Assembly (NCBI RefSeq): GCF_003014655.1
Contig: NZ_PYAT01000005.1
Location: forward strand, 124,001-188,000
Direction: 5' to 3'
Length of the DNA: 64,000 nucleotides
Source: Planomicrobium soli
GTDB taxonomy: Bacteria; Bacillota; Bacilli; Bacillales_A; Planococcaceae
The stretch's first letter is position 1, and every line of letters starts with the position of its first letter. This document shows positions 1 through 10,125 of this stretch, piece after piece. The translations under genes were made by a program, and so were the position numbers. The notes under the pieces are model-generated. The model was not told where the DNA came from and ran no database searches. It worked only from the letters and a program-made list of their open reading frames with translations.

Positions 1-38
1 TAGTAATTGAACGGCATCCACATTTTCTAAACTCCTTT

Positions 39-503
39 TTATTTAACCGGAAAAGCCATTACTTCCTCGTCTTCGCCGAAAACTTCGCCAGTTGGACGGA
101 AACCGGAACGCAGATAAAGGGTACGGGCGGCATTATTGTCTTTATGGACGGTCAATCTGATTTCCCGGCATTCCGTGAAGCGGTCTGTAATCCAGCGCAT
201 CATCTTTTCTAGAGCAGCTTTGCCATATCCTTTTCCTTGATGTTTCTCATCGATCAGAAAGCCGTTGATCCAGTACATATCGCTTGTTCCTTGCTCATAT
301 GCGTGCATGATAAAACCGATCATTTGCTCGTTTTCATAAATGGCAAAAGGCAAATAAGTAACGTGGTCGCCATCTGGTTTAATGGCGATTTTCGCAAGGG
401 ATACCGCAACAGCCGGAGTAAAGCTGCGCTGGTCCTCTTTGACCTGAAGCGCCATGGCTTGTTCCCAATTCTTTCGGGTAACAGGCTGTATATGAACGTT
501 CAT
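39..503 (-). CDS. GNAT family N-acetyltransferase
   Basis: A 154-residue single-domain GCN5-related acetyltransferase, transferring acetyl from acetyl-CoA to an amine. The acetyl-CoA pyrophosphate loop is visible as QGKGYGKAAL at about residues 89-98, and the C-terminal half ends with the usual NNAARTLYLRSGF segment. Overall layout resembles BltD-type polyamine acetyltransferases, but the substrate cannot be told from sequence. The start at 503 follows an AGAGGTG ribosome binding site on the minus strand. It stands alone, divergent from tspO. Confidence 0.85.
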   Translation of the reverse strand: MNVHIQPVTRKNWEQAMALQVKEDQRSFTPAVAVSLAKIAIKPDGDHVTYLPFAIYENEQMIGFIMHAYEQGTSDMYWINGFLIDEKHQGKGYGKAALEKMMRWITDRFTECREIRLTVHKDNNAARTLYLRSGFRPTGEVFGEDEEVMAFPVK

Positions 504-647
504 TCTAACACCTCTTTCCAGTCAGTAAAGTAAAAGTTCGGTACTCTATGGAAAATTCCTTTTCTTTTTAAAAAAATAAAGCATGTTTACTTTTGGGAGG
601 AGAGGAAAGAGTAATACAAAAATGTAAGCGCAAAGAGGAGTGGGAAA

Positions 648-1148
648 GTGGAACTTTTGAAAGTGAATGGGCAGGTTAATGTGAAAAAATTGGCGATCAA
701 TGTTTTGGTTCCTGTTGTCGGTGGGTCAATTGTTGGAGCCCTTGCTAACCGTGATTCGCAAGAAAAATACGCTAAACTCAAGAAGCCCTCATTCTCTCCG
801 CCGCCGTGGGTTTTTCCGACAGTTTGGACTACGTTGTATGCAATGGTGGGAATCGCGAAATACCGGGCAGATGAAAAAGCGCAGCTTCATGATAACCGTG
901 TTAAAACGAACATATCCTATGATGTACAGCTGGGCTTAAACTTTCTATGGTCCTTCTTGTTTTTCAAATGGGGACTCCGCGGCACCGCACTGGTTGAAAT
1001 GGCCTTTTTGCTTGCTGCGGTGACTTTTACAGCATATGAGTTCAATAAACATGATAAAATCGCCGGAGCGCTCATGGTCCCTTACATTGGCTGGGTAGCT
1101 TTTGCTTTAGGCTTGAACTACTCTATCGTTAAACTGAATGCACAATAA
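648..1148 (+). CDS. tspO: TspO/MBR family membrane protein
   Basis: A 166-residue integral membrane protein of the tryptophan-rich sensory protein/benzodiazepine receptor family, whose members bind porphyrins and heme intermediates. The family signature is clear: PSFSPPPWVFPTVWTTLY at about residues 46-63, followed by further hydrophobic helices to a total of five. The GTG start at 648 is chosen because GAGGAG sits 7-8 bases upstream. It is monocistronic; a 500-base gap with a repeat element follows. In Bacilli TspO is linked to porphyrin photo-degradation and stress, which is family knowledge and not shown here. Confidence 0.9.
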   Translation: MELLKVNGQVNVKKLAINVLVPVVGGSIVGALANRDSQEKYAKLKKPSFSPPPWVFPTVWTTLYAMVGIAKYRADEKAQLHDNRVKTNISYDVQLGLNFLWSFLFFKWGLRGTALVEMAFLLAAVTFTAYEFNKHDKIAGALMVPYIGWVAFALGLNYSIVKLNAQ

Positions 1149-1365
1149 ATTAGGAGGGCATTGCCTTCTGAGCTTGTAGACAAAAGAATAGTTATTGTTT
1201 AAAGGAATAAATACACACATTTGATTAGAGCCTTATCGGCACCTCCGCTCCAGGGGGACGCTTTCCGCGGGCTCGCGCCAAACTAACTCGGGCAAGCCCG
1301 AGTGGATTTCGGCGCTTCGCTGTCCCGCAGGAAAGACGTTGGCCGATAGCAGTGAGGCCATGTCT

Positions 1366-1398
1366 TTGCGACGAAGCTAGCGAAGCGATGCAGGAGCA
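1366..1398 (+). repeat. Single copy of the core repeated at 57.9 kb
   Basis: The 33 bases starting TTGCGACGAAGCTAGC and ending GATGCAGGAGCA are identical to the core of the seven-copy tandem array at 57862-58204. Here the core occurs once, without the T-rich spacer, inside the element described at 1150-1588. Confidence 0.85.
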
Positions 1399-1566
1399 CA
1401 TCTTTGCCCTTCGCCGCCTTCCACTCCGGTGCCTGAAGCAAGAAGGCACGACAGGGCATCTTGCGCCTACCTTTGCTGAATCCCGGAACTTGAATGGAGG
1501 AAGTGGCCGGTCCGGTTGGTTTGATGCTTTCCTTTTCATCAATTATAAACTTTGTTTACAGTTTAG

Positions 1567-1588
1567 GAGGGCATAGCCCTCATTTTTT
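1567..1588 (+). terminator. Intrinsic terminator downstream of the repeat element
   Basis: A perfect 6-bp stem GAGGGC/GCCCTC with loop ATA (1567-1581) followed by ATTTTTT. It may be the original tspO terminator displaced by the repeat element. Confidence 0.6.
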
Positions 1589-1675
1589 ATTTTTGGGCTG
1601 AAGCTTTTTCAGTTCTTTGTTAAACTAGTCGTATTAAGGAAAAGTATTTTTCCAGGCAGAAAAGAGGTTGGATAG

Positions 1676-2290
1676 ATGTTTAAGAAAATGGCTTCAGATG
1701 CTTTAGGATTATCGGATATAGGAAAAATCATTGATCCGCAGGATTACGATAAAACAGACGCTGATGATTATGTGATGAATGAGGACGGCGAAAAAATTTA
1801 CTTTTTGATCAAAACCCGTGCAGATGAATATTGTTTTACGAATTTGGCATTGATCCATGTTGACGGTGACAGCGCTTTGTCCTCCAAACGGACATTGCGC
1901 CGCTATCCATATTCACAGTATGCTATTTCAGAAGTGATTCTTGAAACAGCAGGGAAAATCGATTTGGACGTAGAAATTGGCTTCCGTTTAGGTGCTGCAG
2001 CTTTCAAGATCGATGTTCAAAAAAACCAGATTGAGAAATTGAAGGATTTGTACAAAACGTTGTTGCGCATTGCTGAGATGACTTACGAAAATGCCATTAT
2101 GATCGATATGGCAAGCCAAAGCTTGGACAAAGCGGTGACAGTGCTGCAAAACTCCCGTCCATCGAACGTTGAACTGGATGTCCAGTACTCCAAGCTGACC
2201 GATTTTGGCTTTACCTGGTTAAGTTCCGTCCGCAATCAATACCACGTAAAAGATTTCGGAGATGTTTTTGAAAAGTACATTAACAATTAA
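1676..2290 (+). CDS. Bacterial PH domain protein, YvbH-like
   Basis: A 204-residue cytoplasmic protein of the bacterial pleckstrin-homology fold. The N-terminal two-thirds (about residues 25-135) is the PH-like beta domain, with the stretch 'KRTLRRYPYSQYAISEVILETAGKI' split here only by its motifs KRTLRRYPYS and ISEVILETAG; the last 65 residues are helical and match the YvbH-type oligomerisation extension. No catalytic motif is present, so a scaffold or binding role is expected. The ATG at 1676 is preceded by AGAGGTTGGATAG. It is monocistronic with its own terminator. Confidence 0.8.
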   Translation: MFKKMASDALGLSDIGKIIDPQDYDKTDADDYVMNEDGEKIYFLIKTRADEYCFTNLALIHVDGDSALSSKRTLRRYPYSQYAISEVILETAGKIDLDVEIGFRLGAAAFKIDVQKNQIEKLKDLYKTLLRIAEMTYENAIMIDMASQSLDKAVTVLQNSRPSNVELDVQYSKLTDFGFTWLSSVRNQYHVKDFGDVFEKYINN

Positions 2291-2303
2291 GTGAATAAAT
2301 AAG

Positions 2304-2338
2304 AACTGGCATGCCTAAACGCGCATGGCAGTTTTTTT
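2304..2338 (+). terminator. Terminator of the PH-domain gene
   Basis: An 11-bp stem (one G-G mismatch) pairs 2304-2314 with 2323-2333 and is followed by seven T residues. Confidence 0.8.
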
Positions 2339-2479
2339 AAATGAACTGTGAGGCTGATAAGGACAGCAGTGTAGCCTTACTTTCCTTGCCAACAAAAAGT
2401 TAATATTTTTACAGTCCGGGTATCAATACGGTAACAACAATTTATACGGCGATTAAAACCGTACAAAGGAGAGTGCAAA

Positions 2480-3028
2480 ATGGCGATTAAAGTGGCAGCT
2501 ATTATAGGTAGTGTAAGGAAGGACTCGAATAACTTGAAGCTGGTGGAATACATGAAATCACGCTACGCGGACCAAATGGATATTGAGCCTATTCTGATCA
2601 ACGACCTTCCGATGTACAACCCTGATACAGAGGAAAATGCGCCACAAGAAGTGATTGATTTTAGAAACAAGATCAAACAAGCTGATGCGGTTTTATTTGC
2701 AGTAGCGGAATATAATTTTTCGATACCCGGATCCTTGAAAAATGCCATTGACTGGCTGTCGCGCGGCGGTTTTGTGTTGCGGGAGAAACCAGCATTTATC
2801 GTCGGGTCTTCCATGGGAGTGCTCGGCAGTGTTCGTGCCCAAATTCACTTAAGGGAAATTTTGTCGAACCCATCACTCTCGCCGTGGCTGCTTCCAAACA
2901 ATGAAGTATACATCGGTTCAGTCCATCAAAAATTGAACGAGCAAAACGAAATGGTTGATTCTGGAACCAGAGGGTTTTTGGATCAAGTAGTCGAAAATTT
3001 TCTATCTTTTTATAAGAGAATGGCCTAA
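2480..3028 (+). CDS. NAD(P)H-dependent FMN reductase
   Basis: A 182-residue flavodoxin-fold reductase that transfers electrons from NAD(P)H to FMN, azo dyes or quinones. The phosphate-binding loop GSVRKDSNN (residues 10-18) and the flavin-contacting segment PGSLKNAIDWLSR (about 82-94) are diagnostic of the FMN_red family. The ATG at 2480 follows AAAGGAGAG. It is monocistronic, with a long stem-loop terminator. The physiological substrate is unknown. Confidence 0.88.
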   Translation: MAIKVAAIIGSVRKDSNNLKLVEYMKSRYADQMDIEPILINDLPMYNPDTEENAPQEVIDFRNKIKQADAVLFAVAEYNFSIPGSLKNAIDWLSRGGFVLREKPAFIVGSSMGVLGSVRAQIHLREILSNPSLSPWLLPNNEVYIGSVHQKLNEQNEMVDSGTRGFLDQVVENFLSFYKRMA

Positions 3029-3033
3029 CTGCG

Positions 3034-3074
3034 AAATACCGCAAAAGCTTTGCAGCTTTTACGGTATTTTTTTT
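3034..3074 (+). terminator. Terminator of the FMN reductase gene
   Basis: AAATACCG(c)AAAAGC pairs with GCTTTT(a)CGGTATTT around a TTTGCA loop, followed by eight T residues. The remaining 260 bases before the next gene are AT-rich; I see nothing else in them. Confidence 0.85.
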
Positions 3075-3333
3075 ATTACTAAAAAAAAGTTAACTGATAT
3101 ATTGCATTTAGGTTAATGCCAATAAACCTTGGGAAATACAGGTTTTTGCTTGCAAATGGCGCTAAGACGCTAAAAAATGCCCATTATTTTTTTGGTTTTG
3201 ATAAATAAAAGCAGTGCTATTTTCTTTGGAAAAGGCTACAATTAAGCTTGCGTGTATCAAGAAAGATGGACTCAAGTTTACTGTTTGTCTTTTGCGAGCA
3301 GCTTTTTGGTGAATTGTATCAGGAGGGAAAAAC

Positions 3334-4305
3334 ATGTTAAAAGAGATTTTTATCGGATTGTCTACAAATCAAATGTTGACAGCTGCGGCAAAAAAATACG
3401 GCTTAAAGCTTGGAGCCCAAAATGTTGTGGCAGGAACAAATGTTGAAGAGACGATTAAAAGCATACGGGAATTAAATGCACTAGGCATCAGTTGCACAGT
3501 CGATAACCTTGGTGAATTTGTTTTTGAAAGAGAAGAAGCTTTAAAAGCGAAAGACAGCATTTTAGAAGTAATTGAGGCCATCCATGAGAACGGGGTAGAC
3601 GCTCACATCTCACTAAAACCTACACAAATCGGTTTAGATATTGATTATGATTTTTGCTATGAGAATTTGAAGGAAATTGTGGCTGCTGCAAGCAAGTATG
3701 ACATGCACATTAACCTTGATATGGAAGATTATGGCCATGTTCAGCCTTCATATGATCTGCTGGAAACCCTTTTGGAAGAGTACAGCAACGTTGGAACAGT
3801 AATTCAATCTTATTTCTATCGTGCACAAGAAGATATTGAAAAACATAAAGATTTGCGTTTGCGTATTGTAAAAGGAGCTTATAAAGAGCCGGTTGAATAT
3901 GCTTACCAAACACGTGAAGAAATTGATGCGAACTTCGTCCAGTTGATTGAATATCATTTGCTGAACGGGAAGTTCACTTCAATTGCAACCCACGACCACA
4001 ATATCATTAACCACGTGATTGATTTTGTAGAAGAGCACAACATCTCACGCGAGAAATTCGAGTTCCAAATGCTTTACGGTTTCCGTAAAGACATGCAAGT
4101 GGATTTGGCAAAACGCGGCTATAAGTTCTGCACATATGTGCCATTTGGCGACGATTGGTACGGCTATTTCATGCGCCGGCTAGCAGAACGTCCGCAAAAC
4201 TTGAACCTAGTTATAAAACAAGTGTTCAACAAACGTACTAACACGGCAATTGGCCTTTTTGCAGGCGCCTATGCGCTTGGCCGCCTGACAGCTAAGAAAA
4301 AATAA
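3334..4305 (+). CDS. Proline dehydrogenase (copy 1)
   Basis: A 323-residue FAD-dependent proline dehydrogenase, oxidising proline to pyrroline-5-carboxylate and passing electrons to the membrane quinone pool. The TIM-barrel hallmarks are visible: LRIVKGAYKEP around residues 171-181 (active-site lysine region), ATHDHN (about 217-222), FQMLYGFR (about 242-249) and the C-terminal signature DWYGYFMRRLAERPQN. A 20-residue tail after the barrel (AIGLFAGAYALGRL) is hydrophobic and may help membrane attachment; copy 2 at 11.1-12.0 kb lacks it. No pyrroline-5-carboxylate dehydrogenase gene lies in the window. ATG follows CAGGAGGG. Confidence 0.93.
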   Translation: MLKEIFIGLSTNQMLTAAAKKYGLKLGAQNVVAGTNVEETIKSIRELNALGISCTVDNLGEFVFEREEALKAKDSILEVIEAIHENGVDAHISLKPTQIGLDIDYDFCYENLKEIVAAASKYDMHINLDMEDYGHVQPSYDLLETLLEEYSNVGTVIQSYFYRAQEDIEKHKDLRLRIVKGAYKEPVEYAYQTREEIDANFVQLIEYHLLNGKFTSIATHDHNIINHVIDFVEEHNISREKFEFQMLYGFRKDMQVDLAKRGYKFCTYVPFGDDWYGYFMRRLAERPQNLNLVIKQVFNKRTNTAIGLFAGAYALGRLTAKKK

Positions 4306-4310
4306 CCGTC

Positions 4311-4351
4311 AAAAAGCGGCTCACCGGAATATTGGTGAGCCGCTTTTTTAT
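4311..4351. terminator. Bidirectional terminator between convergent genes
   Basis: A perfect 15-bp stem (AAAAAGCGGCTCACC with its complement, 4311-4325/4334-4348) has A residues on one side and T residues on the other, so it can serve proline dehydrogenase and the convergent MFS gene. Confidence 0.9.
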
Positions 4352-5604
4352 TCGTCCGCTAACTTTCTCTTGCTGAAAATGAAAAAGTAATAGGCCGAAG
4401 AAATGATATACAGGCAGGCTGTAATGGTGAAAGCGTATGCGTATCCCCAGTAGGAGCCATACAAAATAACAAGGCCGGCTGCAACCGGACCCATTGTTGC
4501 CCAACCGACATTGAAGACCATTTGATTGACCGAGTTCGACAATCCTTTGTATTTATCATGGACCAATTCCATAGCGACAGCGCTTTGGATGGGATTAGCC
4601 GCATTCATCAATGCCTGACGGAACAGAAAACCGACAGAAGCAAGCAAAAGAGAAGATGTATAGGCAGTTAAAAGCAGAAACGGAATGGAAAGAACCTGAA
4701 AAAGAATCAAGGCCTTTACTTTGCCGGTTTTTCTTACAAGCACCGGACCAATCAGCATCGCTACGGCAGTCATAGCGGAACCGAGCGACAAAATCAATCC
4801 GATGTAAGCGTTGGATGCTTCGAAGCGGTTGGAAAAGTATAAATTCAGATAAGGAACCACCAATCCGGAACCTATGCCTACTAAAAGACTGGCAAATGAA
4901 AAATGGAAGATGATAATCAGGTTCTTCTTGAAATCTATATCAGCAGGATTGATGTCGATATGAGCTTCGGTTTTATCTTTTTTTGCAGCAATTCCGCTAT
5001 GTAACCGTAAGAGCGGAAGGAGCCCCAGAGCAAAAAGAGCGGCACCGAAAAGCAGTGACCAGCGGATGGCTTCAACTGCGGCCATAGAAAGGAAAATTTG
5101 GAACGCATCTGAAATGACACCGCCAAGCAGACTGCCGATAACGTTAGCTATAGTCATCAACGCAAAATAAATGCTGAATAAGTGCACCCGTTCAGCAGAA
5201 GTTGAATTTTCTGCCAGGAAGGGAACGCCAGACACTTGGACGAACGCCATAAAAAGGCCGGTGAAGAAGGCTGCATAGACAAGCGGTGTTTCGACCACCG
5301 CAAAACTCCGGTAAAAGAGAGTGGCGGCACCTAGGGCAACTCCGCCTATAATAATCCACTTCCTACCGAATTTATCGCTTAAAAAACCTGCAGGGATGAG
5401 CGCAATCGCTGATGCTAAAGCGGTCATTGAAATTACTTGACCGTTCACTGTTTCAGGCATTCCCAATTCCTTTATGTATAAATTGTACATCACCATAAAT
5501 ACACCCAAGCCGATCTGGATGAGTACATTGGCTAACATAAACAATTTGATATTCCGGTTGAATGACGTGATTTTCAACTTCCAGTCGCGGAGCCAGCCCG
5601 GCAT
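4348..5604 (-). CDS. MFS transporter
   Basis: A 418-residue, 12-helix major facilitator. The conserved loop between helices 2 and 3 is present as GFLSDKFGRKW (about residues 69-79), and a central hydrophilic loop (about 203-222) separates two six-helix halves. Family members of this kind are usually drug or metabolite exporters; the sequence gives no substrate. The ribosome binding site before 5604 is weak (GTGGGA). It is monocistronic. Confidence 0.85.
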   Translation of the reverse strand: MPGWLRDWKLKITSFNRNIKLFMLANVLIQIGLGVFMVMYNLYIKELGMPETVNGQVISMTALASAIALIPAGFLSDKFGRKWIIIGGVALGAATLFYRSFAVVETPLVYAAFFTGLFMAFVQVSGVPFLAENSTSAERVHLFSIYFALMTIANVIGSLLGGVISDAFQIFLSMAAVEAIRWSLLFGAALFALGLLPLLRLHSGIAAKKDKTEAHIDINPADIDFKKNLIIIFHFSFASLLVGIGSGLVVPYLNLYFSNRFEASNAYIGLILSLGSAMTAVAMLIGPVLVRKTGKVKALILFQVLSIPFLLLTAYTSSLLLASVGFLFRQALMNAANPIQSAVAMELVHDKYKGLSNSVNQMVFNVGWATMGPVAAGLVILYGSYWGYAYAFTITACLYIISSAYYFFIFSKRKLADE

Positions 5605-5868
5605 AAAATCCCACTCGTTTCACTAAGTATTTTCTTTTTATTTCGACTCTCTAAATATAAGGTTAAACCCATAGTAAATCAACTTATTTCAGCAAACTAT
5701 AAATTAAGGGAAAGCCAGTTAAATGAAAATCAACAGTGTATATTTTGGGAAAGGGACCAAATAAAAGTGCAGTTATTCGATTTGAATGCCCACTTGTGAA
5801 AAATTATGCTGCTATAAAACCCTTATAGATTTCAGAATTTATTGAATTATATTTTAATTATGTAAACC
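5605..5868. other. Intergenic region upstream of the xpt promoter
   Basis: AT-rich sequence between the divergent MFS gene and the xpt promoter. I see no open reading frame or repeat in it; it presumably contains the MFS promoter. Confidence 0.5.
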
Positions 5869-5896
5869 TTGAAACGGTTTTTTCACGTGCTATAAT
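5869..5896 (+). promoter_or_regulatory. SigA-type promoter of xpt-pbuX
   Basis: A -35 box TTGAAA (5869-5874) and a perfect -10 box TATAAT (5891-5896) are separated by 16 bases and lie just upstream of the purine riboswitch. Confidence 0.75.
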
Positions 5897-5917
5897 AAGA
5901 CCATTCTAATAGATTCA

Positions 5918-5984
5918 CTCATATAATAGCGGGGATATGGCCCGCAAGTTTCTACCGGTTTGCCGTTAACAAACCGACTATGAG
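5918..5984 (+). ncRNA. Purine (guanine-type) riboswitch aptamer
   Basis: The conserved aptamer core is unmistakable: P1 CTCAT/ATGAG (5918-5922/5980-5984), the P2 hairpin with loop GATATGG, the junction GTTTCTACC, the P3 hairpin CCGGTTT/AAACCG, and the 3' junction GACTATGAG. The specificity base, C in GACTATG (C74 in B. subtilis xpt numbering), marks a guanine/hypoxanthine rather than adenine sensor. It precedes xpt-pbuX by 165 bases, so purine binding should turn the operon off. The expression platform is not unambiguous: a T-run sits at 6110-6115, and AAACCGGCA at 6018-6026 could pair with the P3 5' strand. Confidence 0.95.
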
Positions 5985-6130
5985 AAGCATTGAAATGATA
6001 GGACTATGCCTGTGTAAACCGGCATATTTCTTTTCGTTTCCTTTCGGCATCAAGCTCGAAGGACACTGCTCCGCTCATGGTATGAATGGATGCACGTTCT
6101 GAGGGCTATTTTTTATGCCTTCGGGCGTGA

Positions 6131-8046
<1,916 letters not shown>

Positions 8047-8056
8047 TCCATATAAA

Positions 8057-8084
8057 AGAGCCTTCTGCTGAAGGCTCTTTTTTT
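8057..8084 (+). terminator. Terminator of xpt-pbuX
   Basis: AGAGCCTT/AAGGCTCT stem (8057-8064/8071-8078), loop CTGCTG, then seven T residues. Confidence 0.92.
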
Positions 8085-8089
8085 AGGTA

Positions 8090-9088
8090 TCAATCGCTTT
8101 TCGCCGACAAGAAACTTACTGTCTTTTTTAAAGTTTCCTGAGCATCGATTGTATCCAGTGCGTATTGATATTCGTGTTTCAGCTCTTTGCCGCTCCCTTT
8201 GAAAAATACGCTCTCTACTGCGACTCCCTGCAGTCTTAACGCTTGCACCAATTCCTCGGACTGCGAAGCAAACGGATCGCCATCTCCTACTGAAACAAAT
8301 ACTGGCGGAAAATCTGGTGTGATTTGTTTGACTGTCGACATTTCACCGATTCGAGGGAAAGATTCGAAGCGATGGGATCCTGTATATGTATTCAAGAACA
8401 AATCAATATTGGGAAAGCCGGTTGCCCTGACCGTATCCATATTGTATAAACCGCACATCAACAAAGCGCCTCTAAGCTGGCCAATCTGGACTGCTGGTTG
8501 GATATTCATCGCATTGGCCAACGGTTTGTTGGAAATCACCGCGGCCATTTGGCTGGCTATCTGAGCCCCAGCGGAATCGCCGCCGATAAACAAGCGGCTC
8601 ATATCGCCGCCATACTTGCTAGCATGGAGCATCATGAATTCGAGTGCAGCATTCGCTTGAAGAATCGGTCCTGGATACAATTGATCGGGCGCTAGAGCGT
8701 AATCGATGTTAACCACAACATAACCGGCATTTGCAAGCGCCATGCCGTAATTTTGCCGGCTGTCTTTTGATCCGCCGACATAGCCGCCGCCGTGAATCCA
8801 TAAAATAACTGGAAGAGGTTCCCTTTGATGAGCCGGACGGTAAATATCCAAAAAACTATTTTTCGTTTCCCCATATATCAAATCTTTCAAGACATGAACT
8901 TCTTTTTTTATGGTATTGATATTGGGTGTTGCACTGAAGACCGCAGAACCGGTAATTTGATCGGAAGCGGCAACATTTACAGAAGTCGCGATTTGCTCTG
9001 TTGATACGATGGTGAACAAAACGAACATCATGCAAAGAAAGACTCTTATTTTTCTGCGCTTATGAAAGCTTAAATAATTTCTTCTCAT
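8090..9088 (-). CDS. Secreted alpha/beta hydrolase (HSL-type esterase)
   Basis: A 332-residue esterase of the hormone-sensitive-lipase/carboxylesterase family. The oxyanion-hole motif HGGG (in WIHGGGYVGG, about residues 98-107) and the nucleophile elbow GDSAG (about 168-172) are intact. The N-terminus is a basic stretch followed by a hydrophobic segment (RVFLCMMFVLFTIVSTEQIAT), a signal peptide or membrane anchor, so it works outside the cytoplasm. Start at 9088 follows AGAGGAAG. Substrate unknown. Confidence 0.88.
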   Translation of the reverse strand: MRRNYLSFHKRRKIRVFLCMMFVLFTIVSTEQIATSVNVAASDQITGSAVFSATPNINTIKKEVHVLKDLIYGETKNSFLDIYRPAHQREPLPVILWIHGGGYVGGSKDSRQNYGMALANAGYVVVNIDYALAPDQLYPGPILQANAALEFMMLHASKYGGDMSRLFIGGDSAGAQIASQMAAVISNKPLANAMNIQPAVQIGQLRGALLMCGLYNMDTVRATGFPNIDLFLNTYTGSHRFESFPRIGEMSTVKQITPDFPPVFVSVGDGDPFASQSEELVQALRLQGVAVESVFFKGSGKELKHEYQYALDTIDAQETLKKTVSFLSAKSD

Positions 9089-9288
9089 GCGACACTTCCT
9101 CTAACCCAGTAGTTTCTTTAAAGAATAGTAATCCCATCTTATCCGGGACTTATGGTAAAAAGATAGGGACTTTAGTATCGATATAGCTTTTACAAAAGAG
9201 AAATTTACTAAAAAGTGAATTATTATTTGAAATTCGGGTATAGCGGTAAATCATGTGTTTATTTTGCACACATAGAAGAGGGGATTAG

Positions 9289-9984
9289 ATGTTTGGTGTA
9301 TCAGACTTACTTTCATTAGTCATTTCAGCTTTCATCATTTTACCTGCGGTTGTATTTTTGAGAGAGACAGGATATTTAATTGTCAGTGGAATATTTGGGG
9401 TGAAAAATCCGAGGCTTACCATTGGAACAGGTCCACGGATTATTAAATTTGGAATAGTTGATATACGAAAATATTATCACCTTTACAGCTGGTTTTCCTA
9501 TGATGCGCTTAAATGGAAAAATAATTTCGCATATATATGCATCTATGCAGGGCCTATTTTCATGAACTTGGCGCTGGCTTTAACGCTTAATGCCCTTTTA
9601 GCCAATGGAACGATTCAGGAATCTGTAAAGTTTTGGGATCGGTTTGTCTTTTATGCACTCTACTATGTATTATTTGATATTGTGCCAATGAAAACATTTA
9701 ATGGCAGGCCAAATAATGGACTGATTATTTACGAATTGCTTCGCTACGGAAAGCGGATAGACTATAACCAAGAACCGTTCATCCCATCGACGACTGATGT
9801 GGAAAAACAGTATGAAGAAGAAATGGAAAGAATAGAAGAAATAAGAGAGCAGGAAAAAGAAAACACAAGTGTGCAGGAAAATGAGAAGATCGAGCAGCAA
9901 AAAGAGCAAGAAAAAGAAGAGTTGAAAGAACAAGAAGAGCAGGAAAAGAAAGAGGTAATCGAACAGCGGCAGAAAGGAAACTGA
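9289..9984 (+). CDS. Degenerate M50/site-2-protease-like membrane protein with charged coiled-coil tail
   Basis: A 231-residue protein I do not recognise as a named family. The first 150 residues resemble a site-2 protease core: helix 1 carries RETGY (25-29) where active enzymes have HExGH, then TIGTGPRIIKFG (44-55) as in the 'GfGPrl.kf' segment, AGPIFMNLALAL (87-98) as in 'aGPl.N...A', and DIVPMKTFNGRPNNG (130-144) in the place of the NxxPxxxxDGG motif. Both zinc histidines and the third-ligand aspartate are lost, so proteolysis is unlikely. Residues 172-231 form a Glu/Lys/Gln-rich helix predicted to be a cytoplasmic coiled coil. ATG follows AAGAGGGG. The M50 relationship is inference from motif spacing. 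Confidence 0.6.
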   Translation: MFGVSDLLSLVISAFIILPAVVFLRETGYLIVSGIFGVKNPRLTIGTGPRIIKFGIVDIRKYYHLYSWFSYDALKWKNNFAYICIYAGPIFMNLALALTLNALLANGTIQESVKFWDRFVFYALYYVLFDIVPMKTFNGRPNNGLIIYELLRYGKRIDYNQEPFIPSTTDVEKQYEEEMERIEEIREQEKENTSVQENEKIEQQKEQEKEELKEQEEQEKKEVIEQRQKGN

Positions 9985-10125
9985 CCATGTGGCCAGACAA
10001 GCAAATGCCAATCTGCCAAATAGGCAGTCAAATGCGCCGTATGGCATTGTCTTGAATTCGAGATAAATCGTGTTATACTAAATATTATTGCAACAATCGA
10101 ACAGGAATTGAAGGAGAGATCATAT

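Larger units (their letters stand above)
1150..1588. repeat. Interspersed GC-rich repeat element flanked by a 12-bp direct repeat
   Basis: This 500-base gene-free stretch differs from its surroundings in composition. The central part (about 1238-1350) reads as a GC-rich structured element of the 'ctccgctccaggggg...tttccgcggg...cccgcaggaa' type that I know as a common interspersed repeat in Bacillales; it includes a perfect hairpin CTCGGGC/GCCCGAG at 1287-1302. The same 12 bases TTAGGAGGGCAT flank it at 1150-1161 and 1563-1574, 413 bases apart, each starting a hairpin. This fits insertion into, or duplication of, the tspO terminator. Open frames on both strands here (up to 105 codons) have no ribosome binding site or recognisable product. 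Confidence 0.6.

Noticed and set aside
1225-1542. 105-codon minus-strand frame in the GC-rich element
   Set aside because: The frame follows the composition of the repeat element, has no ribosome binding site and matches no family.
6060-6120. Clear intrinsic terminator of the purine riboswitch
   Set aside because: A T-run is present at 6110-6115, but I could not find a convincing GC-rich stem directly before it, so I did not annotate it.
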